A stretch of DNA of 64,000 nt from Moraxella sp. FZFQ2102. Lineage in GTDB: Bacteria > Pseudomonadota > Gammaproteobacteria > Pseudomonadales > Moraxellaceae. Positions 34,301 to 43,700 of this stretch are shown here, in pieces (position 1 is the first letter of the stretch; every line of letters starts with the position of its first letter). The position numbers and the translations under genes were made by a program. The notes below the pieces were generated by a model. The model was not told the origin of the DNA and made no database searches. It saw nothing but the letters and a program-made list of their open reading frames with translations. The stretch spans positions 124,001 through 188,000 of the forward strand of contig NZ_CP099960.1 of NCBI RefSeq assembly GCF_024137865.1, read 5' to 3'.

Positions 34301-36754
34301 TTACTCACAAAGAAACGGCATTTCACCTACTTCATCAACAGACAATCCAAATTTATCACTATAATAACTTATGCCACAATAATCAATATAATAGACTCCA
34401 GTATTTTCAATCTGCTTTAACACACCTTTTTCCTCTAAAGTTTTCCATACATTTGGAAATATATTCACACTAAAAAGTTGTGCTTTTTTCAAATTTTCAT
34501 AACGCTCTTTCATATCTATGCCACCACATAATTTAGCAATAATCTCCTTACCATCTGCATAAGGGACAATTGCTGCACGGGTCGGCGCTTCGATCACTTG
34601 AAATTCCTGCCCCGCACTTTTAAATGATTGCATGAGTAGCGGAAATAGCTTTGTTCTTCTATCATTTTTTGGTGCATAAACATTTAAACGATTATCTGAA
34701 AGCCAGTCTAATAAAGAACCGGATGAACTACTTTTAATGTTATATGCCATCTCCTGACTACGGTTATAAAAATAATATTTAAAAAATTGCTCAATAGCTT
34801 GGGGACGCAAAATATCTTGGTCGATAAATTCACGTAATACACGTTCGGCCTGAATTTGCCCTTGATGAATATCAGGTAAAACTTGCTCTAAACTCGGCTC
34901 TTGCAGATTCAATACATACACCTGCCCTTTACCATCTTTTTCACCGTGCCGGTTGCAGCGTCCTGCTGCTTGGGCAATGGAATCCAATCCCCCCAAAGCG
35001 CGGATCACGCAAGCCATCGAAATATCCACGCCGGCTTCAATTAACTGGGTACTGATGCAGATCACCGGCTGTTTGTTTTTCAGACGGCCTTTGATCTCGT
35101 CAAAAATGGCTTTGCGGTGCGCCGAACATTGATTGGTACTCAGATGAAACAGGGCTTCGGGCGGCACGTTTTGCTGTTGGCAGTATTGGTATAAATCACG
35201 CGCCCATTGCTTGGTATTGACGATAAACAGGCAACTTGAGGCCGTTTGAAACTGCGTCAATAAAAGTTCACCTGCTTCAGCCAGTGACCATCCGCCTGCT
35301 TTGGGTTGATAGTGGATTTCCACACGCGATAAGTCATCGAACAGCTTGTTTAACTGATCGTTTTTGCCCATGATTTCGGCATTTTCCGCCAATTTTAATT
35401 CGCCGAATTCCGATTTGGACAGCTTATCGAGCAGTGGCTGGGTAGCGGTACACAATATCGCGCTGGATTTGCCGAATTGAGTTAACCAATTCAATGTGTT
35501 GCAAAATAAATGCACGCATTTCACTGGCAGGGTTTGGATTTCATCAAAAATCAGCACGCTCTTGGTCATCGGGTGGATATGCCGTGCACCACGTGTGCCG
35601 CCGCCAAACCAGGCATCGAGAAACTGCACCATGGTGGTAAACACAATCGGCTTATCCCAGTTTTCGGCAAGCAGCTTGTCTTGCCAGTTTTGTTTTTCGG
35701 GGTCAAGATTGGAGTGATGTTCCAGAACCCAATCTTCGCCAAGAATTTTGCGTACCGCCTCGGCATTTTGGTCAATGATGGATGTGTAGGGAATAATGTA
35801 GATAATACGGTCAAGATTGTGCTTGTGCGCATGATGCAAGGCATAGCGCAGGCTTGCCAAGGTTTTTCCGCCACCGGTCGGCACGGTCAACGTATAAATA
35901 CCTTGCGCATCGGCAGCGCGTTTCAGACAGACATCGGATATCTCGCGGCGGATTTTGTCAATCGGGTAGCGGATTTCGAAACCAGCCAAATGGTTTTCAA
36001 GCTTATCAATCGCTTCTTGCCAGTTTGGCTTTTGCATCAAACGGCACAAATCCTTTTGTATTTCGCGTTCAAAATCTGCGCTGTTGATGCGGTCGGCATC
36101 AATCAGGCAGCTGAACAGAAAGCGGGTTAGACAACCAAGATAAAATTCTTTGATTTTATCGTTGCTATCTGGTTGCTTCAGAATGGTCACCAGCGGTTTT
36201 AACAGCAATTTAACCAAATCTTCATTAGCCAAACCTTCCGCCTGCCGCTTGACCGCTTCATCAACATTTTGCTCGCACTCTGCCAAATGCGTCAGCACAT
36301 CGTCTTTTGAAAAGCGTGTCCGCCATACCGCATCACCTTCGGGATTCAGGCAGTCGATCAACCCCGCCCCATGGTGCGAAGCAATACACAATCCCAGTAT
36401 CTGCCCAACCAATTCGCCGATGCCGTTTTCACCAAAATTTTTCAGACGGCTATACACCCATTGTGCACCCGCCGTGGAATGGTCTGGCTTGTCGCCCAAA
36501 CCTCCATCATCGTCCGTACCAGCATCTTCATCGCAGTCATAAAACTCCAAACCGTTATTCTCATAAATTCTTTTTTGAAATTTCTTGGAATATTTGCCAA
36601 AGTCGTGCATCAAGCCCAGCAACTCGCCTGCTGCAGGCAAATCCAGCTTGGCTGCCAATTCTCTGGCAATCGCGGCGGTTTCGGTTAAATGGGTGGCAAC
36701 AGATTGTTCCGATTTATCCGCTTGGCGGACATGCGCAATATAGTTTACTGCCAT
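34301..36754 (-). CDS. cas3: Cas3 helicase-nuclease (type I-C)
   Basis: 817 residues from the ATG at 36754, chosen for GAGGA upstream; a TTG at 36775 is less likely. An N-terminal HD nuclease (LLGLMHDFGKYSKKF, His50-Asp51; ASHHGAG) is followed by a superfamily 2 helicase: PTGGGKTLASLRYALHHA, the DEIQ box (LIFDEIQTLP), CTATQP and a C-terminal QAAGRCNRHG. It unwinds and degrades DNA marked by Cascade. It is the first cas gene; cas5c starts six bases after it. Confidence 0.96.
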   Translation of the reverse strand: MAVNYIAHVRQADKSEQSVATHLTETAAIARELAAKLDLPAAGELLGLMHDFGKYSKKFQKRIYENNGLEFYDCDEDAGTDDDGGLGDKPDHSTAGAQWVYSRLKNFGENGIGELVGQILGLCIASHHGAGLIDCLNPEGDAVWRTRFSKDDVLTHLAECEQNVDEAVKRQAEGLANEDLVKLLLKPLVTILKQPDSNDKIKEFYLGCLTRFLFSCLIDADRINSADFEREIQKDLCRLMQKPNWQEAIDKLENHLAGFEIRYPIDKIRREISDVCLKRAADAQGIYTLTVPTGGGKTLASLRYALHHAHKHNLDRIIYIIPYTSIIDQNAEAVRKILGEDWVLEHHSNLDPEKQNWQDKLLAENWDKPIVFTTMVQFLDAWFGGGTRGARHIHPMTKSVLIFDEIQTLPVKCVHLFCNTLNWLTQFGKSSAILCTATQPLLDKLSKSEFGELKLAENAEIMGKNDQLNKLFDDLSRVEIHYQPKAGGWSLAEAGELLLTQFQTASSCLFIVNTKQWARDLYQYCQQQNVPPEALFHLSTNQCSAHRKAIFDEIKGRLKNKQPVICISTQLIEAGVDISMACVIRALGGLDSIAQAAGRCNRHGEKDGKGQVYVLNLQEPSLEQVLPDIHQGQIQAERVLREFIDQDILRPQAIEQFFKYYFYNRSQEMAYNIKSSSSGSLLDWLSDNRLNVYAPKNDRRTKLFPLLMQSFKSAGQEFQVIEAPTRAAIVPYADGKEIIAKLCGGIDMKERYENLKKAQLFSVNIFPNVWKTLEEKGVLKQIENTGVYYIDYCGISYYSDKFGLSVDEVGEMPFLCE
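35079..35090 (-). repeat. Neisseriaceae DNA uptake sequence, AG-DUS (in cas3)
   Basis: AGGCCGTCTGAA on the minus strand, exact. A one-mismatch copy (AGGCCGTTTGAA) is at 35239-35250 on the plus strand. Confidence 0.88.
36441..36452 (-). repeat. DNA uptake sequence core (in cas3)
   Basis: The 10-base core GCCGTCTGAA is exact on the minus strand; the two leading bases are TA. Confidence 0.82.
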
Positions 36755-36790
36755 ATCAATCCTCGCATTCCACAAAATGACTTATAGCCC

Positions 36791-36819
36791 AAAATACAAT
36801 AAGTAGTTTCAAAAGTCAA
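36791..36819 (-). promoter_or_regulatory. Candidate promoter of the cas operon
   Basis: On the minus strand TTGACT (36819-36814) and TATTTT (36796-36791) are 17 bp apart, about 40 bp ahead of cas3. The -10 is imperfect. Confidence 0.45.
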
Positions 36820-36995
36820 TGTTGCGCAATTTTCATCCGCTCAAGCCTGCTTTGCTGCTCATCATACGCCTGCTTATCCCGCTGATAAATCTCATACACA
36901 CAAAAATCCCCACATTCACTCCCACAACATTCCCAGTCTTCAGGATAGTCAGGCTTGGGTAATAATACTTCATTAAATACTTGAGTTTCGCTCAT
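36816..36995 (-). CDS. Oxidoreductase-like small cysteine-rich protein
   Basis: 59 residues from the ATG at 36995, preceded by AAAGGAGT; the longer frame to 37076 is not needed. The core LPKPDYPEDWECCGSECGDFCVYEIYQRD matches the short Pfam 'oxidoreductase-like' domain (CC..GC..CV.EIY), with four cysteines likely binding a metal. Function is unknown. It lies between ilvE and the cas operon and marks the edge of the native chromosome. Confidence 0.75.
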   Translation of the reverse strand: MSETQVFNEVLLPKPDYPEDWECCGSECGDFCVYEIYQRDKQAYDEQQSRLERMKIAQH

Positions 36996-37094
36996 GGTTG
37001 ACTCCTTTTTTTGTTTCATTATAACAAAATTTTCCATAAAAAACGCCCAAACCCGCATGGATTTGAGCGCTCGCAAGCCAAATGACTTTGCGGA

Positions 37095-38027
37095 TTATTC
37101 ATCCACAAAGGTAAGCCAGTGCTTGTACTGCTCATTACGACCTTGCACCACATCGAAATATAGCGTTTGTAGTTTTTCGGTGATTGGGCCACGACCGCCG
37201 TTACCGATGGTGCGATCATCATATTCACGGATTGGCGTTACTTCTGCCGCTGTACCAGTCATAAAGATTTCATCCGCCAAATAGAACTCATCACGAGTGA
37301 TGCGGCGCTCAACCACCTTGATGCCCAGATCTTGAGCAAACTGGATGATCGTGCGACGAGTGATGCCGTCAAGTGCACCACCTGCCAAGTCAGGCGTGTG
37401 TAGCTCGCCATTTTTTACCAAGAATAGGTTTTCGCCCGAACCTTGGCAGACATAACCTTGTGGATCCATCAAGATTGCTTCATCATAGCCATTACGGGTC
37501 ACTTCTTGGTTAGCTAGGATAGACACAGGATAGTTGCTGGCCGCTTTGGCTTTACACATGGTGACGTTTGGATGATGGTGCGTGTAGCTTGAAGTCTTCA
37601 CACGGATACCATTTTTAATGCCTTCTTCGCCCAGATACGCGCCCCAATGCCATGCGGCCACTGCGGCATGAATGGTGTTGTCTTTAGCAGCGATGCCCAA
37701 TTTTTCTGAACCAACCCAAATCAATGGGCGGATATACGCAGCTGCCAAACCATTTTCACGCACGACATCTTTTTGTGCTTGGCAAAGCTCATCGAAACTA
37801 TAAGTGCAGTTTAGCTGAAAAATTTTCGCAGAATTTAGCAGACGCTCGGTATGCTCTTGTAGGCGGAAAATTGCTGTGCGGCCATCTGGTGTCTGATACG
37901 CGCGCACGCCTTCAAATACCGCCAAGCCATAATGCAAGCTATGCGTCAATACATGAACTTTCGCTTCTGGTTGCTCAACGAGTGCGCCATCTAGCCATAG
38001 TTTACCTTGTTGGGTAGCCAAACTCAT
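37095..38027 (-). CDS. ilvE: Branched-chain amino acid aminotransferase
   Basis: 310 residues. PLP-dependent transamination of valine, leucine and isoleucine. Motifs: FEGVRAYQTPDGRTAIFRLQEHTERL, the PLP lysine in MCKAKAASNYP and EIFMTGTAAEVTPI. AAGGAAA before ATG. Length matches E. coli IlvE (309). Confidence 0.96.
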   Translation of the reverse strand: MSLATQQGKLWLDGALVEQPEAKVHVLTHSLHYGLAVFEGVRAYQTPDGRTAIFRLQEHTERLLNSAKIFQLNCTYSFDELCQAQKDVVRENGLAAAYIRPLIWVGSEKLGIAAKDNTIHAAVAAWHWGAYLGEEGIKNGIRVKTSSYTHHHPNVTMCKAKAASNYPVSILANQEVTRNGYDEAILMDPQGYVCQGSGENLFLVKNGELHTPDLAGGALDGITRRTIIQFAQDLGIKVVERRITRDEFYLADEIFMTGTAAEVTPIREYDDRTIGNGGRGPITEKLQTLYFDVVQGRNEQYKHWLTFVDE

Positions 38028-38235
38028 AGTGGTTTCCTTATTTTGATAACTGTTTATTAAACTTTGACACGGCTTTGTTTCCCAAAAGTTTGCATCAAAA
38101 CTTAACGACCATCTAAATGTTATGGATTATAAGCATTGTTGGCGGTATTTGCAAATGATTTTTTCATATCAAATCACAACTTAATCCCATCAAATACCGC
38201 CAAAGATTTTAAGAAAATTTCTTTCAAAATTATCC

Positions 38236-41049
38236 CTACTTACCCAAAACTTCTTGCCATACTTCACGGACAAACTGCCGCAGCTCATGCCACTCTTCAT
38301 CATCAACGATCGTCGTCTGCTCAGATAGGGCAAGCTCATGGGTTTTTTTGCGCAGATCGAGATAGGCTTGGGTTAGGCGTTCGCAGCGGTAAATGTCCCA
38401 AATTTTCGCCCTGCCCACTTCTTTAAAAATCCGCACATTATCTGGCCAAATCGCAAGCGTCGGATACTCGTGCGCTAGGCTTAAAACCATATATTGCGCC
38501 AAAAATTCAATATCGACAAGCCCGCCAAAGTCTTGCTTTAGGTGGAATTGCTCACTATCGCCATCGCGACTGTTTGGCTTAGTGCCAAGATGCGTTTGCA
38601 TTTTTTGGCGCATTTCGATGACATCAGATCGCACCTGCTCAGGCTCGCGTTTTTTGGTCAAGACATCCTTGCGAATACGGTCAAATTCTGCCAAAACCTT
38701 ATCATCACCGATCAAACCACGCGCTCGTACCAAGGCTTGATGCTCCCACGCCCACGCTTTTTCTGATTGGTACATTTCAAAGGCATGGGTAGAAATCACA
38801 GGCACGCCTGCATTGCCCGATGGACGCAGCCGCGTGTCAATCTCATAAGCACGGCCATCGCGCGTCTGTGTCGCCAGATAAGTCATCAGCTTTTGGATCA
38901 AGCGCGAAGCGAACTTCATGCCGCTGATTGGCTTTTCGCCATTGGTTTCGCCTTTTTCGTCAATGCGGTGCAAAAACACCAAATCCAAATCCGACGCATA
39001 GCTCATCTCAAGTCCGCCAAGCTTACCGTAGCCCACGATGGCAAAACCACAATCATCAACATCGGCACGATCGCCATTTTGAAGCAATGGAAAACCATGT
39101 TTTTGCGTTAGCTCATCAAAAGCACGATACAGCGCAGACTCTAGCACCACTTCAGCGATGAAAGTTAGACTGTCTGATACTTTCATGATATGGCGAAGAC
39201 CAAGCACATCTGCGGTCGCCACGGCAAGCACTTGTGTCTTTTTAAACAAGCGAATCGCCGATAGATAGCTTTCGTCATCAAACGGCTCAACACGCAGCAA
39301 ACTTTGGCGTAAAATGTCAGTCAGCTCAACTTTATCAGGCAGGTGCAGATAGCGTTTTTGTAAGAAAGTATCAAGCAGTACTGGATAATGCGCAAGCTCA
39401 CGCGCAATCCACGGACTTGCTGACAGCATCGGAATCAGACGCACCGTCGCATCTGGGTTCTCGGTGAGCATTACAAGATAAATCGAACGGCGACAAATCG
39501 CTTCAAGCAGACTGATCAGTCGTGGCAATGCTGCCATCGCGGACGCCACGCCATCAAGCTGCGCATGGGTCAAAAGCGCGTGCAAAATGATCGGATAAGC
39601 TTGATTGAGTCGCTCTTTGGACACATCATCGAGCGTCGCTACCAGACGCGACTGCTTAAACCGCTCAAGACTTGCCATCGCATCATCGCCAAGGCTTTCG
39701 TGCAGTGAGCTTGTGATTTCACTGGCGTTTAAACTCTCTTGCTTAGGCGATTGACGATCAGTGACCATGCGCCCAAACGGACGGCTTACATTTTGACGAT
39801 GCGCATCCAGCACCGAGCGGAACGATGTCACCGACTCAAAGCCCAAGGTCTGTGCCACTGCTAACAACTCATTGGCATCGCTCGGCAGTCGCTGCGTCTG
39901 ATGATCGTGGCGCGCTTGAATGGCGTGCTCAAGTCGGCGCAAAAAGCGATACGCCGCGCCCAACTGCCGTCCTTCTTCTTTATCAATATAACCAAGCTCA
40001 ATCAGCACCGCCAAGCACTCAAGGCAGGCAGGATGCTCAGCGATACGCACATGATGACCGCCATAAATCAGCGCAAACGCCTGCACAATGAACTCAATAT
40101 CACGGATACCCCCGACGCCAAGCTTGACATTATCAAGGTCTTGACGCTGTGTTTGCTGATTGATAATCATCGCTTTCATCTCGCGAAGTGCGCTGAATGC
40201 ACTGTAGTCGATGTAGTAACGATGAACGAAGTTTTTAGTAATTTGGTGTAATTGTGTGGCGAACTCATCGCTGATGTCATTGACCACACGCGATTTTAGC
40301 CATGCAAACCGCTCCCAAGTGCGCCCATGCTGATTGAAATATTTCTCAAGCGCTTGTAAATGTAGCACCAATGGTGAACCATCGCCCCACGGACGCAGAC
40401 GCATATCGACACGAAACACAAAACCATGCTCGGTGTTTTCGTCCAAAAGCTTAATTACCCCACGCCCAAGATCACGCATGAATTTATGGCTGTCGATGCA
40501 CTTTTTGCCGTCGGTATCGCCATTGTCAATATGCACAAAAATCAAATCAATGTCGCTCGATAAATTCAGCTCTCTTGCGCCAAGCTTACCCATGGCAATG
40601 ATGGCAAGCTCATCTTTGAGCGTCTTCATCTTGCGGCGAATGATCGGATCGCCATAGCGTATTGATAATTTATGATAAACAAAATCTTTGGAAAAGCTGA
40701 TACAGCTATCAGCAAAATCCGACAGCTCGCGGGTCAAATCTTCAAGTCTGATCACCGACAGCGCATCTTGCCAAATCCATTTAAGCATCAAAAACTTGCG
40801 CAAATCACGCAAGCCTTGCATCACCATTGCTTCATTGATCGCATCCAGATAATAAGTCGTACCAAGCCCAACAAAGCGGCGCACCAGCATATCAAAACCA
40901 GCACGATCAATCGGCACGCCAAAACCAAACTCACCCAAAAAAGCCTGCGCCTGTGCGGTGTGCTTTTGGTAAATTTGACTGGCAAATGGACTTGCCAATG
41001 CCAAAATATTTAGCTGCTCTTCATTGGGTATAAAGTCAAATGAACTCAT
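38236..41049 (-). CDS. glnE: Bifunctional glutamine synthetase adenylyltransferase/deadenylase
   Basis: 937 residues from the ATG at 41049 (E. coli GlnE is 946). Two nucleotidyltransferase domains: LGARELNLSSDIDLIFVHID in the N half and GGLEMSYASDLDLVFLH in the C half, each followed by its helical domain. It adds or removes AMP on glutamine synthetase under PII control. The upstream extension to 41115 has no support. It is monocistronic as far as can be seen. Confidence 0.95.
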   Translation of the reverse strand: MSSFDFIPNEEQLNILALASPFASQIYQKHTAQAQAFLGEFGFGVPIDRAGFDMLVRRFVGLGTTYYLDAINEAMVMQGLRDLRKFLMLKWIWQDALSVIRLEDLTRELSDFADSCISFSKDFVYHKLSIRYGDPIIRRKMKTLKDELAIIAMGKLGARELNLSSDIDLIFVHIDNGDTDGKKCIDSHKFMRDLGRGVIKLLDENTEHGFVFRVDMRLRPWGDGSPLVLHLQALEKYFNQHGRTWERFAWLKSRVVNDISDEFATQLHQITKNFVHRYYIDYSAFSALREMKAMIINQQTQRQDLDNVKLGVGGIRDIEFIVQAFALIYGGHHVRIAEHPACLECLAVLIELGYIDKEEGRQLGAAYRFLRRLEHAIQARHDHQTQRLPSDANELLAVAQTLGFESVTSFRSVLDAHRQNVSRPFGRMVTDRQSPKQESLNASEITSSLHESLGDDAMASLERFKQSRLVATLDDVSKERLNQAYPIILHALLTHAQLDGVASAMAALPRLISLLEAICRRSIYLVMLTENPDATVRLIPMLSASPWIARELAHYPVLLDTFLQKRYLHLPDKVELTDILRQSLLRVEPFDDESYLSAIRLFKKTQVLAVATADVLGLRHIMKVSDSLTFIAEVVLESALYRAFDELTQKHGFPLLQNGDRADVDDCGFAIVGYGKLGGLEMSYASDLDLVFLHRIDEKGETNGEKPISGMKFASRLIQKLMTYLATQTRDGRAYEIDTRLRPSGNAGVPVISTHAFEMYQSEKAWAWEHQALVRARGLIGDDKVLAEFDRIRKDVLTKKREPEQVRSDVIEMRQKMQTHLGTKPNSRDGDSEQFHLKQDFGGLVDIEFLAQYMVLSLAHEYPTLAIWPDNVRIFKEVGRAKIWDIYRCERLTQAYLDLRKKTHELALSEQTTIVDDEEWHELRQFVREVWQEVLGK

Positions 41050-41231
41050 TGTCGCATTCCATTCCTTATCTTTGCGCCGCCATCTGTGCTGTGAATGCCG
41101 ATAAAGCACCACCAAAGCACAAAATCAACCGATGATTTATCAATACGCCCTTATTTTACAACAAAATTTGCGTTATAATACAGCCAATCTGACAAATTTA
41201 TCTTAAAAAACCCATTATATCATAAAATCTT

Positions 41232-41621
41232 ATGACTTCATCAAAAACACTAATCCTAATCACCACAAGTCCGCACAGCCACAAGGCAAAGCTTGCACTA
41301 CAAGACGCCCAAAGCCGCTTAGCAAAGGGCGAGCATATCGCGGTATTCTTCTATGGTGACGGTGCATATACTGCCAATCGCCTGATGTGGCAAACCGCCG
41401 ATGTGCCAAGCATTGCTACTGAATGGGTGAATCTTGCCCAAAGCCACAATCTGTCACTGCCTGTCTGTGTCAGCACAGCTCTAGCGCGCGGCATCACCGA
41501 TGCTGAGAATGCCAAACGCCACAGTCTAGATGGTGATAATTTGCTTGTACCATTTACGCTAGTGGGTCTATCTGAGCTTGCGCTCTTGATCGATGATGAA
41601 ACTGCCGTGGTGCAATATTAA
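41232..41621 (+). CDS. tusD: Sulfur relay protein TusD/DsrE
   Basis: 129 residues with LILITTSPHSHKAKLALQDAQ at the N terminus and the active cysteine in SLPVCVSTALARGI. TusD takes persulfide sulfur from TusA and hands it to TusE for 2-thiolation of tRNA wobble uridine. First gene of a three-gene run with gaps under 25 bases. Confidence 0.9.
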   Translation: MTSSKTLILITTSPHSHKAKLALQDAQSRLAKGEHIAVFFYGDGAYTANRLMWQTADVPSIATEWVNLAQSHNLSLPVCVSTALARGITDAENAKRHSLDGDNLLVPFTLVGLSELALLIDDETAVVQY

Positions 41622-41630
41622 GGAGTGATG

Positions 41631-41936
41631 ATGAAATTTTTAATTAATATTGGCAGTGATAGTGAGCTGATTTGTTATGAAGCCCTTGCCCTTGCGATGA
41701 CTTTGGCGACTTTCGATCATCAAGTACAGCTTAATTTTATGAATGATAGCTTAATAGTATTACAAGATGAAAATAGCCGATTATTTGGTATGGTGCAGTC
41801 GCTTGAATTGTACGATATGCCACTTGCCTATCATCAGTTTAGCAATGCAGTTGATACACTTGATAAAAAAATCCAAGCAGTGCTGACAGCAGATACCGCC
41901 ATCATCTCAGACTATGATACCGTGCTGAATTTTTAA
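41631..41936 (+). CDS. tusC: Sulfur relay protein TusC/DsrF-like
   Basis: 101 residues from the ATG at 41631, with AAGGAG five bases ahead and inside the tusD stop region. The DsrE/F-type fold is suggested by ALALAMTLATFDHQVQLNFMNDSL and its place between tusD and tusE. No DsrH/TusB follows it, although TusBCD form a complex in E. coli. Confidence 0.8.
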   Translation: MKFLINIGSDSELICYEALALAMTLATFDHQVQLNFMNDSLIVLQDENSRLFGMVQSLELYDMPLAYHQFSNAVDTLDKKIQAVLTADTAIISDYDTVLNF

Positions 41937-41960
41937 ATTTTGATTAATGAAGGAAAAATA

Positions 41961-42272
41961 ATGCTAAAGCTTGATGATGATGGACATCTAGTGAATCATG
42001 AAGACTGGACGGCGGATGTCGCCCAGACGCTTGCCGATACGCTAGAAGTGCAGCTGACCGATGAGCATCATCAGATTTTGCTTGCGGTGCGGGATTTTTT
42101 TGAGACTTATCATCACAGCCCTGCCACGCGCCCCTTGATTAAGCATCTGATGATCGCCTTGCCCGAGCTTGAGATTAGCAATCAAAAACTACAAACACTG
42201 TTTAACACAGGCTTGGTTGCGCGTCATGTCAATCGCATTGCAGGCTTGCCAAAACCGCCGAATTGCTTGTGA
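41961..42272 (+). CDS. tusE: Sulfur relay protein TusE/DsrC
   Basis: 103 residues from the ATG at 41961, preceded by GAAGGA. Contains LAVRDFFETYHHSPATRPLIKHL and the C-terminal GLPKPPNCL, where the penultimate cysteine is the sulfur-accepting residue. It passes sulfur to MnmA. Confidence 0.92.
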   Translation: MLKLDDDGHLVNHEDWTADVAQTLADTLEVQLTDEHHQILLAVRDFFETYHHSPATRPLIKHLMIALPELEISNQKLQTLFNTGLVARHVNRIAGLPKPPNCL

Positions 42273-42317
42273 TAATCAATCATCACAAACACAATAGTAG
42301 CAAGCCTTTTAAAGCAA

Positions 42318-42665
42318 TCAACCTTTCAAATACCCCATCAAATCCACCACTTCCACACCGTATTGCATGGTTGGGTTTTTGGCAGCAAGGGTTGATTTGA
42401 GTGCGGTCATCACGCGCTCAGCAAGATCTGCTTTAATCTCATCGCTACGCCCTGGCATGATGGCGACTTTGACATAGGCGAACGCCTGATCGCCCCGTCC
42501 ATCACCGACCAAATTCCAATTTTGGTACTCTGGCTTATATAGGCGTGATTTGATGTCATGCAGGTGAAACACCCCGCTCTCGCCAAGCGCGCAATTGACC
42601 GAGTGTAGCACTTGAGCTTCAACGCAATCCACCGCGGTTGATAATTCAATGATCACTTGTGGCAT
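42318..42665 (-). CDS. 5-carboxymethyl-2-hydroxymuconate isomerase-like tautomerase
   Basis: 115 residues starting MPQVIIELSTAVD, so removal of Met would expose the catalytic Pro1 of the tautomerase superfamily; DIKSRLYKPE fits the CHMI branch. In HPA-degrading bacteria this step follows ring cleavage, but no such genes are near, so the substrate here is unknown. AAGGAAA lies before the ATG. Confidence 0.75.
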   Translation of the reverse strand: MPQVIIELSTAVDCVEAQVLHSVNCALGESGVFHLHDIKSRLYKPEYQNWNLVGDGRGDQAFAYVKVAIMPGRSDEIKADLAERVMTALKSTLAAKNPTMQYGVEVVDLMGYLKG

Positions 42666-42692
42666 GGTTTTTTTCCTTATAAATTCAATAAG

Positions 42693-43247
42693 TTATCTTG
42701 ATGTCGGCTTATGATAGCCGACGCTTTCACCCACATCACCAACAAAGCCAAGCTGCCGCCAAACTTCATACAGACAAATCGACACGCTATTGGCAAGATT
42801 TAGGCTGCGCGACTGTGGCAACATCGGCAATCTCAGCCAATTCTCCGCGCCGATATCAGTACGCACATCATCAGGCAAGCCGTCGGTCTCCGAACCGAAC
42901 ACCACAGCGATACCGCGCGCGTCACTTTGATCATTCAGCCCAAAATCATACTCATAAAATGGGCGGCTGAATTTGGTCGTCATCGCCACAAATCGACTCA
43001 CGCCCTGCGCCCGTAGTGTAGATTTTGCCGCCGCCCAATCGCCATGCACCTGCAGATTGGCATATTCATGATAATCAAGCCCAGCGCGCTTAAGCTTGGT
43101 ATCATCAAGCTCAAAACCAAGCGGCTCAACCAAATGCAAGCTTGCACCTGTATTGGCGCACAAGCGGATGATATTGCCCGTGTTATTGGGAATCTTTGGC
43201 GAAAATAAAACGATATGAATCAATGGGTTATCGACAGAATTTGACAT
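42693..43247 (-). CDS. trmL: tRNA (cytidine/uridine-34-2'-O)-methyltransferase
   Basis: 184 residues from the ATG at 43247. SPOUT (SpoU) class: IVLFSPKIPNNTGNIIRLCANTG, then VVFGSETDGLPDD and the knotted C terminus LPMLPQSRSLNLANSVSICLYEVWRQ. It methylates the wobble base of tRNA-Leu. A frame to 43301 adds residues without a ribosome binding site. Confidence 0.92.
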   Translation of the reverse strand: MSNSVDNPLIHIVLFSPKIPNNTGNIIRLCANTGASLHLVEPLGFELDDTKLKRAGLDYHEYANLQVHGDWAAAKSTLRAQGVSRFVAMTTKFSRPFYEYDFGLNDQSDARGIAVVFGSETDGLPDDVRTDIGAENWLRLPMLPQSRSLNLANSVSICLYEVWRQLGFVGDVGESVGYHKPTSR

Positions 43248-43451
43248 AAATGCTCTGTAGGCGATTTTTATTGAAAGTATTTCGGTTATTATAATCAACA
43301 AAATCTTGCTTGATTATTTCAATTGTAATTTAATGTAAAATAAACGATGAATGACTGGTCAAAAGCCAAAAACTTCGTTAAGATAAAAGCGTGAATGCCA
43401 CTGCCGTCATCTGCAGTGCATTTGCCAAAACACATTAACCATAAGGATACT

Positions 43452-43595
43452 ATGATGAAAAAGTTACTGATTACTTCTTTGGCAACATTGGTCGTATTGA
43501 CTGGCTGTAACACCGTCAAGGGATTTGGCAAAGATGTGTCAAAAACTGGTGAAGCTGTTTCGAATACCGCTGAAAAAGTTGAAAACAAGCTGTAA
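43452..43595 (+). CDS. Entericidin-like small lipoprotein
   Basis: 47 residues starting MMKKLLITSLATLVVLTGC: a lipobox with cysteine at about 19, then NTVKGFGKDVSKTGEAVSNTAEKVENKL, the amphipathic helix of the entericidin EcnA/EcnB family. AAGGA lies just upstream. A second entericidin gene is not seen beside it. A terminator follows. Confidence 0.85.
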   Translation: MMKKLLITSLATLVVLTGCNTVKGFGKDVSKTGEAVSNTAEKVENKL

Positions 43596-43630
43596 TTTAC
43601 GATTATAAATTACACTTAATTTCAGCACCC

Positions 43631-43666
43631 AAACTTGCTTTGAAATATCATCAAGGCAAGTTTTTT
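43631..43666 (+). terminator. Terminator of the entericidin-like gene
   Basis: AAACTTGC and TTGA on the left pair with TCAA and GCAAGTTT on the right, followed by T. Confidence 0.8.
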
Positions 43667-43700
43667 ATTTGTTTAACACCAGTATATTATTAAGCGCATT

